A DNA stretch of 64,000 nucleotides from Gammaproteobacteria bacterium (GTDB taxonomy: Bacteria > Pseudomonadota > Gammaproteobacteria > Competibacterales > Competibacteraceae), in the NCBI GenBank assembly GCA_024235095.1, contig JACKNC010000001.1, positions 2,145,501-2,209,500 of the forward strand. Direction: 5' to 3'. Each line of letters opens with the position of its first letter. The stretch's first letter is position 1. A program made the position numbers and the translations under genes. The notes under the pieces are model-generated. The model made no database searches, was not told where the DNA came from, and saw nothing but the letters and a program-made list of their open reading frames with translations. Shown one piece after another: positions 45,668-52,800 of this stretch.

Positions 45668-45733
45668 GCAAAAAGCTTAACGAAGCATATTGACGTTATC
45701 AATACGCTCTTAAGGATCGGTAAAGGAAGAAGC

Positions 45734-45826
45734 GTAGGTCGGGCAAAAGCGCCGCGTTGCCCGACAGGTTCATGGAGTTGGCAGGCGCATGTCGGGCACG
45801 CCTGGTGCCTGACATGCCAGGCTACC
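45734..45826. repeat. Repeat family 2, copy 2
   Basis: GTAGGTCGGGCAAAAGCG at one end, GCCAGGCTACC at the other, internal GTTCATGGAGTTG and GCATGTCGGGCACG blocks shared with copies at 43267 and 46268. Confidence 0.75.
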
Positions 45827-46043
45827 GAGCCACAACCTCGATCAATTCAATGTCTTTTTTAAGCATGTCATTAACCATCTCATCGAGCGGTAATCCTTTC
45901 GCCGCCGCTCGCGCTTCAAGATAGGCCAGCACATCGGCGCGCAGAGTGACGGCAACCGCCCTCCGTCCTGCAAAGCGATTGGGTTGCGCTTGCGAATAAT
46001 CGAAGTCGTACTCCGGCAACAGATCATCTGGCGTTTCGTTCAT
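45822..46043 (-). CDS. BrnA-like antitoxin
   Basis: 73 residues: acidic N-terminus (LLPEYDFDYSQAQPNRFA, the part that wraps a BrnT toxin) and a ribbon-helix-helix C-terminal part (AVAVTLRADVLAYLEARAAAKGLPLDEMVNDML). Overlaps the truncated BrnT gene by 20 bases. Its end abuts repeat family 2. Confidence 0.88.
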   Translation of the reverse strand: MNETPDDLLPEYDFDYSQAQPNRFAGRRAVAVTLRADVLAYLEARAAAKGLPLDEMVNDMLKKDIELIEVVAR

Positions 46044-46266
46044 AGTCTCGTTGCTCTTTCGGTGTCGCTACGCGGGCGCTGATGATGCGTAGGCGATCTT
46101 CGCCAATTTCAGTAAAAACGACCAAACACAACCGACGATCTCGCAAATATCCAATGATGATTTCGCGCGACTCATCTTCCGAGTGCCAAGTATCCGGGAA
46201 AATTTTGGCCAACGGATCGTCGAAAACGGCAATGGGTACGCATCGCGTACTGGCTATCCAAAGCAA
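46024..46266 (-). CDS. BrnT-family toxin with replaced N-terminus
   Basis: 80 residues. The C-terminal part is a normal BrnT (VFDDPLAKIFPDTWHSED...RLRIISARVATPKEQRDYE), but the N-terminal FEW...KAxxNxxKHGV segment is missing. In its place are residues encoded by a half copy of repeat family 3 (46234-46254) and adjacent sequence. Probably inactive, though an open frame and antitoxin remain. Could be labelled a pseudogene. Confidence 0.7.
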   Translation of the reverse strand: MLWIASTRCVPIAVFDDPLAKIFPDTWHSEDESREIIIGYLRDRRLCLVVFTEIGEDRLRIISARVATPKEQRDYERNAR

Positions 46267-46267
46267 A

Positions 46268-46355
46268 GTAGGTCGGGCAAAAGCGGAGCGTTGCCCGACA
46301 GATTCATGGAGTTGACAGGTGCATGTCGGGCACGTCCTGTGCCCGACCTACCTGG
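46268..46355. repeat. Repeat family 2, copy 3
   Basis: GTAGGTCGGGCAAAAGCGGA at the left and CCCGACCTACCTGG at the right, near-perfect inverted ends. Sits directly upstream of the truncated BrnT gene. Confidence 0.78.
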
Positions 46356-46383
46356 CTTGATTGATTCTCGTTCGGGATACATA

Positions 46384-46439
46384 CCCCGCAGCTTGCTGCG
46401 TAGTATCGTCTTTTAATACCCCGCAGCTTGCTGCGGGGT
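46384..46439. repeat. Two GCAGCTTGCTGC palindromes
   Basis: CCCCGCAGCTTGCTGCG at 46384 and ACCCCGCAGCTTGCTGCGGG at 46418; the second is a perfect 10-base stem closed by a two-base loop. A similar core occurs at 58695-58711 upstream of the giant surface-protein gene. Confidence 0.65.
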
Positions 46440-46475
46440 CGTTTATTCTCTACTTGTCTTCATCAGCGGTTATCA

Positions 46476-46757
46476 TCAGGCAGCGGCTTCCTGATGAGAG
46501 TGATGTTCCAGTTGATTCCAGTACAAGTCGATGATTGGAAAGCAAAGATCATAGTCACCCCAAACCAGGTCACCGTATTCGATACGAAAAGTGGAAAACT
46601 GGGCTGGATCGAGATAGCTCCGAAGATCAGGATGGTGGGCATGGGTCAAAAAGGGTTTGAAATCGACCGTCTGTTCCATGCCATCATCGAATAGGAGGCG
46701 CAGGCGGTAATCACTGACCGATTCAGCGGCAACGATGTTAATGGAGGGCTGGCTCAT
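46476..46757 (-). CDS. DUF2442-domain protein
   Basis: 93 residues. Matches DUF2442: SVSDYRLRLLFDDGMEQTVDFKPFL, then YLDPAQFSTFRIEYGDLVWGDYDLCFPIIDLY. It starts in an ATGA overlap with the restored reading frame of the DUF4160 gene. DUF4160 and DUF2442 genes commonly sit together and resemble toxin-antitoxin pairs; function is unproven. Confidence 0.88.
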   Translation of the reverse strand: MSQPSINIVAAESVSDYRLRLLFDDGMEQTVDFKPFLTHAHHPDLRSYLDPAQFSTFRIEYGDLVWGDYDLCFPIIDLYWNQLEHHSHQEAAA

Positions 46758-47150
46758 GGGAGTCTCCCGGTAATGCGTTCTGGTTTAATGGACTTGTGCA
46801 GGACAAAGAAATCAATCCACTTTTGAACGATGTCGTTGGCTCGTGCGCTCACCAGTTCCTGAAAATCCAGCATTTCGGTTGAAATTGAGTCCTAATTCTT
46901 GGATGGAGGCTCTTCTGGTCAAAATGCCAGATTCAATTTTATCCGAAACGCTGGAATACTTCATTTCACGAACCTCCAACAGCGCTCGTCCGGCGACTGC
47001 CGAGTAACGAATCTCGGTGACTATGCCATTCACGACAATGATCTCCGCTTTGGATTCGCGCCCCTGACACTTTCCATGAACATGGACCGGCTCGTGTTCA
47101 TTGGCGTAGAACATTACAATGAGACCAAAGTACTCGTACAGTTTGGGCAT
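46754..47150 (-). pseudogene. DUF4160 gene with frameshift
   Basis: The open frame (46812-47150, 112 residues) begins as a normal DUF4160 protein (MPKLYEYFGLIVMFYANEHEPVHVHG) but ends in unrelated residues. In the next frame the expected C-terminus is present: LDFQELVSARANDIVQKW then IDFFVLHKSIKPERITGRLP, with its stop overlapping the DUF2442 start. So a single indel lies around 46860-46890. A truncated duplicate of its 5' half is at 48175-48402. Sequencing error is an alternative explanation. Confidence 0.8.
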
Positions 47151-47200
47151 GAAGAAGATTGATTGGAGAAAAATGTCGTTTCCAACGTGGGGTGCGCACC
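46955..47200. repeat. Segmental duplication, copy A (DUF4160 5' half)
   Basis: Aligns without gaps to 48207-48452 (offset 1252), about 16 mismatches over 246 bases by eye. It contains the first ~60 codons of DUF4160, its upstream region and the beginning of a family 3 repeat. Confidence 0.85.
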
Positions 47201-47290
47201 ACGTATTGGCTAGCCACGCCCGTAACTCAGAATCATAACGACATGCAACGCCGATAGCGGCAACCGTAGGGTACGCAATGCGTACCTACC
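47187..47290. repeat. Repeat family 3, diverged copy
   Basis: GTGGGGTGCGCACCACG at the left and GTAGGGTACGCAATGCGTACC at the right, with a longer and unrelated middle than the other copies (48439-48504, 49215-49285). Confidence 0.6.
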
Positions 47291-47299
47291 TGGCTCATT

Positions 47300-47391
47300 G
47301 TAGGGCGGGTTAGGGCGTTAGCCCGTAACCCGCCTCGCCTTGTGGGAGGTCCCACGGAAGCGGCGGGTTACGCTGCGCTAACCTGCCCTAC
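47300..47391. repeat. Repeat family 1, full copy overlapping a gene end
   Basis: About 92 bases: left GTAGGGCGGGTTAGGGCGTT, right CGCTAACCTGCCCTAC, internal CCGTAACCCGCC and GGCGGGTTACGC; the ends are inverted repeats, so the whole can fold on itself. It is small, non-coding and multi-copy, like a MITE or REP-type element. Its right end supplies the last codons and stop of the aspartyl-protease-like gene. Confidence 0.8.
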
Positions 47392-47778
47392 GCGCTTCAA
47401 ATCGACCCGGCTGACCTTGATCAGGCGATGACCCACCATATCAACCGCCGCCTGCGCCTGTTCTAAAGGAATGTAACCGACCAACGGTTCGTAAGCGCCA
47501 TCTTCGGGTTGCATATCAATGAATAATACCTCGGTTAAAATCGGACGGAAGCGCGCCATACGCAACAACACTGGACCACAGATTAGCCCTTGAATGACGC
47601 TTTGGTTGGCTGTTTCGACTTCAACAGTGTCGAGTTCAGTGAGCCTTCCAAGCCGATCACGCCAAGCATTCGGCAATGTCAGGTAGGCGGCGCCTGTATC
47701 GACCAAGGCGTCGCAATGAATGGTGTGGCTAGGATCCAGCGCATTTTCAAGAGTCGTTTCAACGACGATTCGGCCCAT
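47368..47778 (-). CDS. Retropepsin-like aspartyl protease-family protein
   Basis: 136 residues from the ATG at 47778, preceded by GGGGGAG eight bases away; the open frame to 47820 is less likely. Carries the catalytic-loop motif ALVDTGAAYLTLP and a beta-rich pattern of single-domain aspartyl proteases, which would work as dimers. The final residues (KRVGQVSAA and stop) come from the family 1 repeat, replacing the native end. Substrate unknown. Confidence 0.82.
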   Translation of the reverse strand: MGRIVVETTLENALDPSHTIHCDALVDTGAAYLTLPNAWRDRLGRLTELDTVEVETANQSVIQGLICGPVLLRMARFRPILTEVLFIDMQPEDGAYEPLVGYIPLEQAQAAVDMVGHRLIKVSRVDLKRVGQVSAA

Positions 47779-48174
47779 ACTGACAACTCCCCCGCAAGAT
47801 ATTGTCAGGAAGTGTACCATGAGGCGGTAGGGCTGGTTAGGGCGTTAGCCCGTAACCCGCCTTGGGGGAAGTGCGACGGAATCGGCGGGTTACGCTTCGC
47901 TAACCCGCCCTACGTGCTACGTGCTACATGCTAATCCGTCGTATCGAGGTAACCCGCCGTACCGTGGTACGGGCTGATAATTTTTCCCGTTTTGTCATGA
48001 GTACCGATGGCAAGATGAGGGTTAACTATATGATGACTCGCCATTTCAGCGGTGTCGGATGATGGAAAAGGTGGGCGATGCTCACTCTATCTGGCTCGTT
48101 GTAGCTCATTGTAGGGCGGGTTAGGGCGTCAGCCCGTAACCCGCCTTTAGGGGAAGTTCCACAGAATCGGCGGG
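47779..48174. other. Repeat-rich stretch without genes
   Basis: 396 bases holding two family 1 repeats (47827-47913 and most of 48111-48198). Between them, 47914-48110 contains fragments with ACCCGCCGTACC-like words but no gene or structure that can be supported. Confidence 0.5.
47827..47913. repeat. Repeat family 1, full copy
   Basis: Left GTAGGGCTGGTTAGGGCGTT, right CGCTAACCCGCCCTAC; same internal blocks as 47300-47391. Confidence 0.78.
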
Positions 48175-48198
48175 TTACGCTGCGCTAACCCGCCCTAC
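48111..48198. repeat. Repeat family 1, full copy
   Basis: Left GTAGGGCGGGTTAGGGCGTC, right CGCTAACCCGCCCTAC. Cuts the second DUF4160 copy and supplies its last codons and stop. Confidence 0.8.
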
Positions 48199-48402
48199 GC
48201 GCTGAAAATACTTCATTTCACGAACCTCCAACAGCGCTCGTCCAGCGGCTGCCGAGTAGCGAATCTCGGTGACTATGCCATTCACGGCAATAATCTCCGC
48301 TTTGGATTCGCGTCCCTGACACTTTCCATGCACATGGACCGGCTCATGTTCATTAGCGTAGAACATCACAATGAGACCAAAGTACTCGTACAGTTTGGGC
48401 AT
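48175..48402 (-). pseudogene. Truncated DUF4160 duplicate
   Basis: Starts MPKLYEYFGL like the copy at 46754-47150 and is nearly identical through REMKY, then switches to FQRVGRVSAA and stop, encoded by the family 1 repeat. The C-terminal half is gone and there is no DUF2442 partner here, so it is a remnant. Confidence 0.82.
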
Positions 48403-48452
48403 GAAGAAGATTGATTGCAGAAGAATGACGTTTCCAGCGTAGGGTACGCACC
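48207..48452. repeat. Segmental duplication, copy B
   Basis: Partner of 46955-47200. The breakpoint on the low side coincides with the edge of the family 1 repeat ending at 48198; on the high side the similarity runs into family 3. Confidence 0.85.
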
Positions 48453-48504
48453 GCGTACCAGCCAACGGCCACATCCGAATAAGGTACGCCATGCGAACCC
48501 TACC
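48439..48504. repeat. Repeat family 3, copy
   Basis: GTAGGGTACGCACCGCGTACC at the left (inverted) and GGTACGCCATGCGAACCCTACC at the right, about 66 bases with inverted ends. Confidence 0.7.
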
Positions 48505-48514
48505 GGGTTATGGG

Positions 48515-48763
48515 TCATGCGAGTTCCACCATTGGCTGGGCGGATGGCGGTGCAGGCTCAAAGTGCAACACTATCAGTTGATCCGCACGTAATCCGATGG
48601 ATTCGTAGGTGCGCCCTTCACGGTCACAGAATTCAACCTCGAAGGCTTGTCCGTTGGCTAGGAGGTCGACCACGGTGCCCACTTGGCCGCGATGCAGGCC
48701 ATATTCTGGGATGCTGGCGGTCAGCGCGACCACGTCCAGCAGTTGAATGACATCGCTCATCAT
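48515..48763 (-). CDS. DUF4926-domain protein, second copy
   Basis: 82 residues from the double ATG at 48763/48760, with AAGGAG just upstream; the longer frame runs back into the DUF6883 gene. Contains LLDVVALTASIPEYGLHRGQVGTVVDLL and FEVEFCDREGRTYESIGLRADQL, the DUF4926 pattern. Diverged from the copy at 42640, so the pair is not a recent duplication. Confidence 0.85.
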   Translation of the reverse strand: MMSDVIQLLDVVALTASIPEYGLHRGQVGTVVDLLANGQAFEVEFCDREGRTYESIGLRADQLIVLHFEPAPPSAQPMVELA

Positions 48764-48773
48764 CGTGCTCCTT

Positions 48774-49106
48774 TCAACGTGGATAACAGGTGGTGAGACG
48801 GGGGATGGTTGACCCGTGCTCGATGATCCATCCGCTTCGCAAGATAGTCCGGCGATCACGCCAATCGAATACGAAATCGATTTGATAGCGTTGTCCATAG
48901 GCATCGCATCGTCTGACGATTGCGTCGTGGGACTTGACCACTTGCAGCAAGGCGTCGCGCAGCGGTTCGGCATCCACGTCCGTCATGCCGAGCGCCGCCG
49001 CGAATAACCGCGCCTTGTGTTTACCTTCAGGATGCAGTGGGTTCATGCAGTAGTCACGCAGCTTGCGAATATCAATCATCGCGTTCTCTGCATAAGGGAT
49101 GCGCAT
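48774..49106 (-). CDS. DUF6883-domain protein, second copy
   Basis: 110 residues: LRDYCMNPLHPEGKHKARLFAAALGM, LRDALLQVV, then GWIIEHGSTIPRLTTCYPR. Same motif order as 42890-43231 and same position upstream of DUF4926 (11-base gap). Function unknown. Confidence 0.85.
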   Translation of the reverse strand: MRIPYAENAMIDIRKLRDYCMNPLHPEGKHKARLFAAALGMTDVDAEPLRDALLQVVKSHDAIVRRCDAYGQRYQIDFVFDWRDRRTILRSGWIIEHGSTIPRLTTCYPR

Positions 49107-49165
49107 AAGAACCCTTGCGAATACAAAATGGTTAGTACGACTTCAGGGTATTTGCGCGTAATCAG

Positions 49166-49193
49166 CAGATTACGCTCCGTTAACCCGCCCTAC
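49166..49193. repeat. Half copy of repeat family 1
   Basis: GATTACGCTCCGTTAACCCG then CCCTAC, matching the right half of family 1. Confidence 0.6.
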
Positions 49194-49214
49194 AGGCTAC
49201 CATGCTGTTCACCC

Positions 49215-49285
49215 GTAGGGTACGCATCGCGCACCGGCCAATGGCCGCGCCCTGGAATAAGGTACGCCATGCGTACCCTACCTGG
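49215..49285. repeat. Repeat family 3, copy
   Basis: GTAGGGTACGCATCGCGCACC at the left and GGTACGCCATGCGTACCC then TACCTGG at the right; ends are inverted repeats. Next to the end of the RHS cassette. Confidence 0.7.
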
Positions 49286-49292
49286 CTGCTGG

Positions 49293-49823
49293 CTAAACCC
49301 CCATCAGTACATCCCAAAACGAAATATTCCGTTCGCTATAATCTTTTTTGAATTCCATCTTTACTGGAATTGGCAAGCCGATCAATCTACATTGATTTTC
49401 AAACGAATAAAAGAACTCTAGCTGATGATCTGCGTACTCAATATCTAAATTTTTGTAGCTTATGCTAGCAATAAAAGTACCATCTGACTTCTGTCGAAAA
49501 GAAGCATGACCAGTTTTAGGAACAGGGACAAACTTATCCGCCTCTAAGTTATTCAGTGTGATCGAATTTAGACTAAGCGTACAACCTATTATATTTTCTG
49601 CATCCTCAATGGAAAACCATATTAACATTTCATAAGGCGCATGATTAACACTAGTATTTTTATTTAAATTATCCATAGTTCCGCGCAATTTTGCATGGAT
49701 CACACCGGCATCAAAGCGAAACTCGGGTGATGTAAATGCGAAATCTTTATGATTTTTCATGCCACACCCTGAATGTACTAATATTGTACTGATTAAAAAA
49801 ATCAGTACTCTGAGTTTCATCAT
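49293..49823 (-). CDS. Small lipoprotein, probable RHS immunity protein
   Basis: 176 residues. Hydrophobic N-terminus ending HSGC looks like a lipobox (Cys20), so it is probably anchored in the envelope. No known domain; mainly predicted beta strands. The DNA is markedly A/T-rich. It begins seven bases after the RHS stop, the position where polymorphic-toxin immunity genes sit, and shares the composition of the RHS tip. Immunity function is inference; a periplasmic location would suit a toxin acting in the envelope or entering the periplasm. Confidence 0.6.
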   Translation of the reverse strand: MMKLRVLIFLISTILVHSGCGMKNHKDFAFTSPEFRFDAGVIHAKLRGTMDNLNKNTSVNHAPYEMLIWFSIEDAENIIGCTLSLNSITLNNLEADKFVPVPKTGHASFRQKSDGTFIASISYKNLDIEYADHQLEFFYSFENQCRLIGLPIPVKMEFKKDYSERNISFWDVLMGV

Positions 49824-49830
49824 TACAATC

Positions 49831-52800
49831 TCACTTTGTTAGATGATCATATGTGGTAGTAAATCTTTGTGGATTAAACATATCAAAAGGTGATGTACCA
49901 AATATGTAGTATGGTATAACGTCAGTTATCGCATGTGGAACACCACCCAAAAATCTTGGCCCAAAGTAATTGTATGTTCCTGCATTAGCTGGATCAGTCA
50001 CCAAATTATTGTTACAGTCAAAAACAGCTTCGCTGCGTCCATCTGGTGAGACAAACTTTCGGTTGCTCTCATTACCAGGACCCATTCTATGATAAATGGA
50101 TTCGTCAGGTGTTAATTCTGTCCAGTCATTTACATCATGGATATCCTTAACAGGTTCATTCCAATAATTCCTTGTCCAATTGACTATCGCAGTAGCACTG
50201 CCCACAAAAATTATTCCAACACATACACCGCCACAGACAATAAGTCCCTGTGAGTCCGTGTATATTAGCGGGTTGCCGCCCACATAGGTGTAGGTATTAA
50301 TGCCCCCAACCAATCCAATCGGATCACTCTGCACATACCGTCCTAGCGCCGGATCGTAGTCGCGGAAATAGTTGTAATGCCGCTCGGTCTCGGCGTCGAA
50401 ATACTGTCCCGGAAAGCGCAGATTAAAGGCAAAGAAAACGCCATCGCCATCCGGATTCTCGTTCGGCATCGCTTCGCCGAACGGGTCACTCGTCCAGCGC
50501 CAGATCACAGTTTGGTTCTGATCGCTGACCAGCCGTGGAGTGCCTAGATGATCGGTATGGACGTAGTAAAGAGTGCTCTCGCGAACGGTGGCGACGGGCA
50601 TCATGTTGAAATAGACAATCTCCTCAATCGCTGCCCCAGTCGCGCCATCGTAGACGCCCAGCAGTTGACCATCGCGCCCATAGACAAAGTGGTGGGTCTG
50701 TCCTCCCGTGGTCTTAGCGACCCGCTGACCCTCGGCGTTGTAAAAGTAACGGGCGACCGTGGTTCCACCTTGTCGAACTTCGGCGAGACGATTAGCCTGG
50801 TTATACAGGTACGTATACCGGCCATCCTGGATCAGGTTGCCAGCGGCATCGTAGCTGAACGTATCGGCTTCAACGCCCGTGGTGCTTTGAAGGCGGTGGC
50901 TGTCAATGGCGTAGGCATAGGACGTTAGAGCGACATCGACCGTCTTGGACAGCCGGTTGCCGACTGGATCGTAGCTAAACGCTATATCGCCGTAGGAACT
51001 CTCGGCGTCAGTCAGGCGATCAAGGGCGTCATAGCCGAAACGCTGGGTGCGTGAGCCTTCAAGGACATCAGTCCAGTCGGTGATATTGTTCGCGGCATCA
51101 TAGAGGTAGCCCACATCCTGAAGAGCGCCGACGGTGATGCCGGTTGGACGATAATCGGTATCAAAGGTTTTGGCGTGGCTGAGTCCTGAACCGTCAGTCC
51201 AGGTCGTGGCCGGACCCAACGGCAGGTAAGCGATGCTGCTCGCCACCGATTGACCACGGGCTGTGATGTCCTGCACCCGGCCTTGGCTATCGTAGCCGTA
51301 AGCAACATTCAGTCCGCCCGGATAGGTCAAGGCGGTTGGACGGTCAGCGCCATCATAGCCGTAGCTTAGGGTGTAAGTGCGGCCCTGAATGTTGCGCGTT
51401 TCAGCCAGGAGATTGCCCCGCGTATCGTAGGTAAAGCGGGTTGAACCGCTCTCATCGTCGTAGCCGGTCAGTCGGCCAACGCCATTGCTGCCTTGATCGT
51501 AGAGATAGGCGCGATTCTCGCCAGAGGTAGGGAACGTGGTTGCCGTGCGCCGGTCGAGGGCGTCGTAGACATGGGTGGCGGTGACGCCGCGACTGTCGGT
51601 GCGCTGGATCAGGTTGCCGTTGGCGTCATAGACCGCATCGGCAGCGCCAGTGTCAGGACTATCAACCTGATCCTGGCGGTTGAGCGCGTCATAACGATAG
51701 CCGGTGACGAGACCCTTGGGATCGGTCAGGGCGGCTAGATTGCCAACGCGATCATAGGCGTATTGGGTGACGCCATTGGCGGCGTCGGTGAGTTGAGCAG
51801 TGCGGTCCAAAGGATCGTAAGCACGGCTGGTAATCCGGCCGAGTGGATCCGTGACCGTACTGAGATTGCCGCTGGCGTCGTAGCTCAGACGAGTGGTCTG
51901 GCCCATACCCGCGACGTGCTGGATCAGTTGCGAGAGCGCGTCATAGGCGCGGGTCTCGGTGTAGAAAACCTGATCCGCCCCATTCTTGCGCTGCGTGGCC
52001 GTCCGGTTGCCTCGCCTATCATAAGCATAGGTCTCCTGATCACCATTGTCGTACACGTTAGCGGTGAGGCGATCAACGGCATCGAAGGTCCGGGCCATCC
52101 GGACGCCCGTAGGATCAACGACCGCGGTCTGATTGCCCGCAGCGTCGTATTCATAGCGATATTGCGCGCTGCCCGGACGGGTTTCAGTGAGGCGCTGGTC
52201 GGCGTTATCGTAGGCATACGTGGTGGTGTTGCCCGCCACGGTGCGCAGCGACGTCAGATTGTCGTTGCGGTCGTAGGCGCGTTGCTCGACTTGGCCCAAC
52301 GCATTGGTCATGCTCGTCAGACGATTTCGATTGTCATAACTGTATGTAGTAGTTTCGCCACGCGGATTGGTAACAGCCGTGACATTGTTATTGGGATCGT
52401 AGGTAATCGTTGTCACGCCGCCTGCTGCATCAATCGCCTTGGTGCGGCGATTCAGTGCGTCATACTCGAAGCGCGTGGTGCGCCCCTCGGCATCGGTGAT
52501 AGCCGTCAGATTGCCGACCGCATCGTAAGTCATTTGGGCGGCATTACCGGCGGCGTCGGTGACCCGGATCAGATTGCCAGCGGCATCGAAGTCGTAACGG
52601 GTCGTGTTGTTGCGCGGATCGGTAGCCGACGTGAGCCGGCCCTGGGCATCGTAGGTCAGTACCGCCTGGTTGCCGTTGGCGTCAATGATCTTGGTCAAAT
52701 TGCCGTTCGCATCGTGCTCGAAGCGCGTGACATGACCCTCGGCATCGGTCTCGCTGGCAACCTGGTTGAAGGTCGGCTCGAAGGTATAGGCCATCACCTG

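Noticed and set aside
42587..49285. Clustered short repeats as a CRISPR array
   Set aside because: Units are palindromic, irregularly spaced and separated by genes; no regular spacers and no cas genes.
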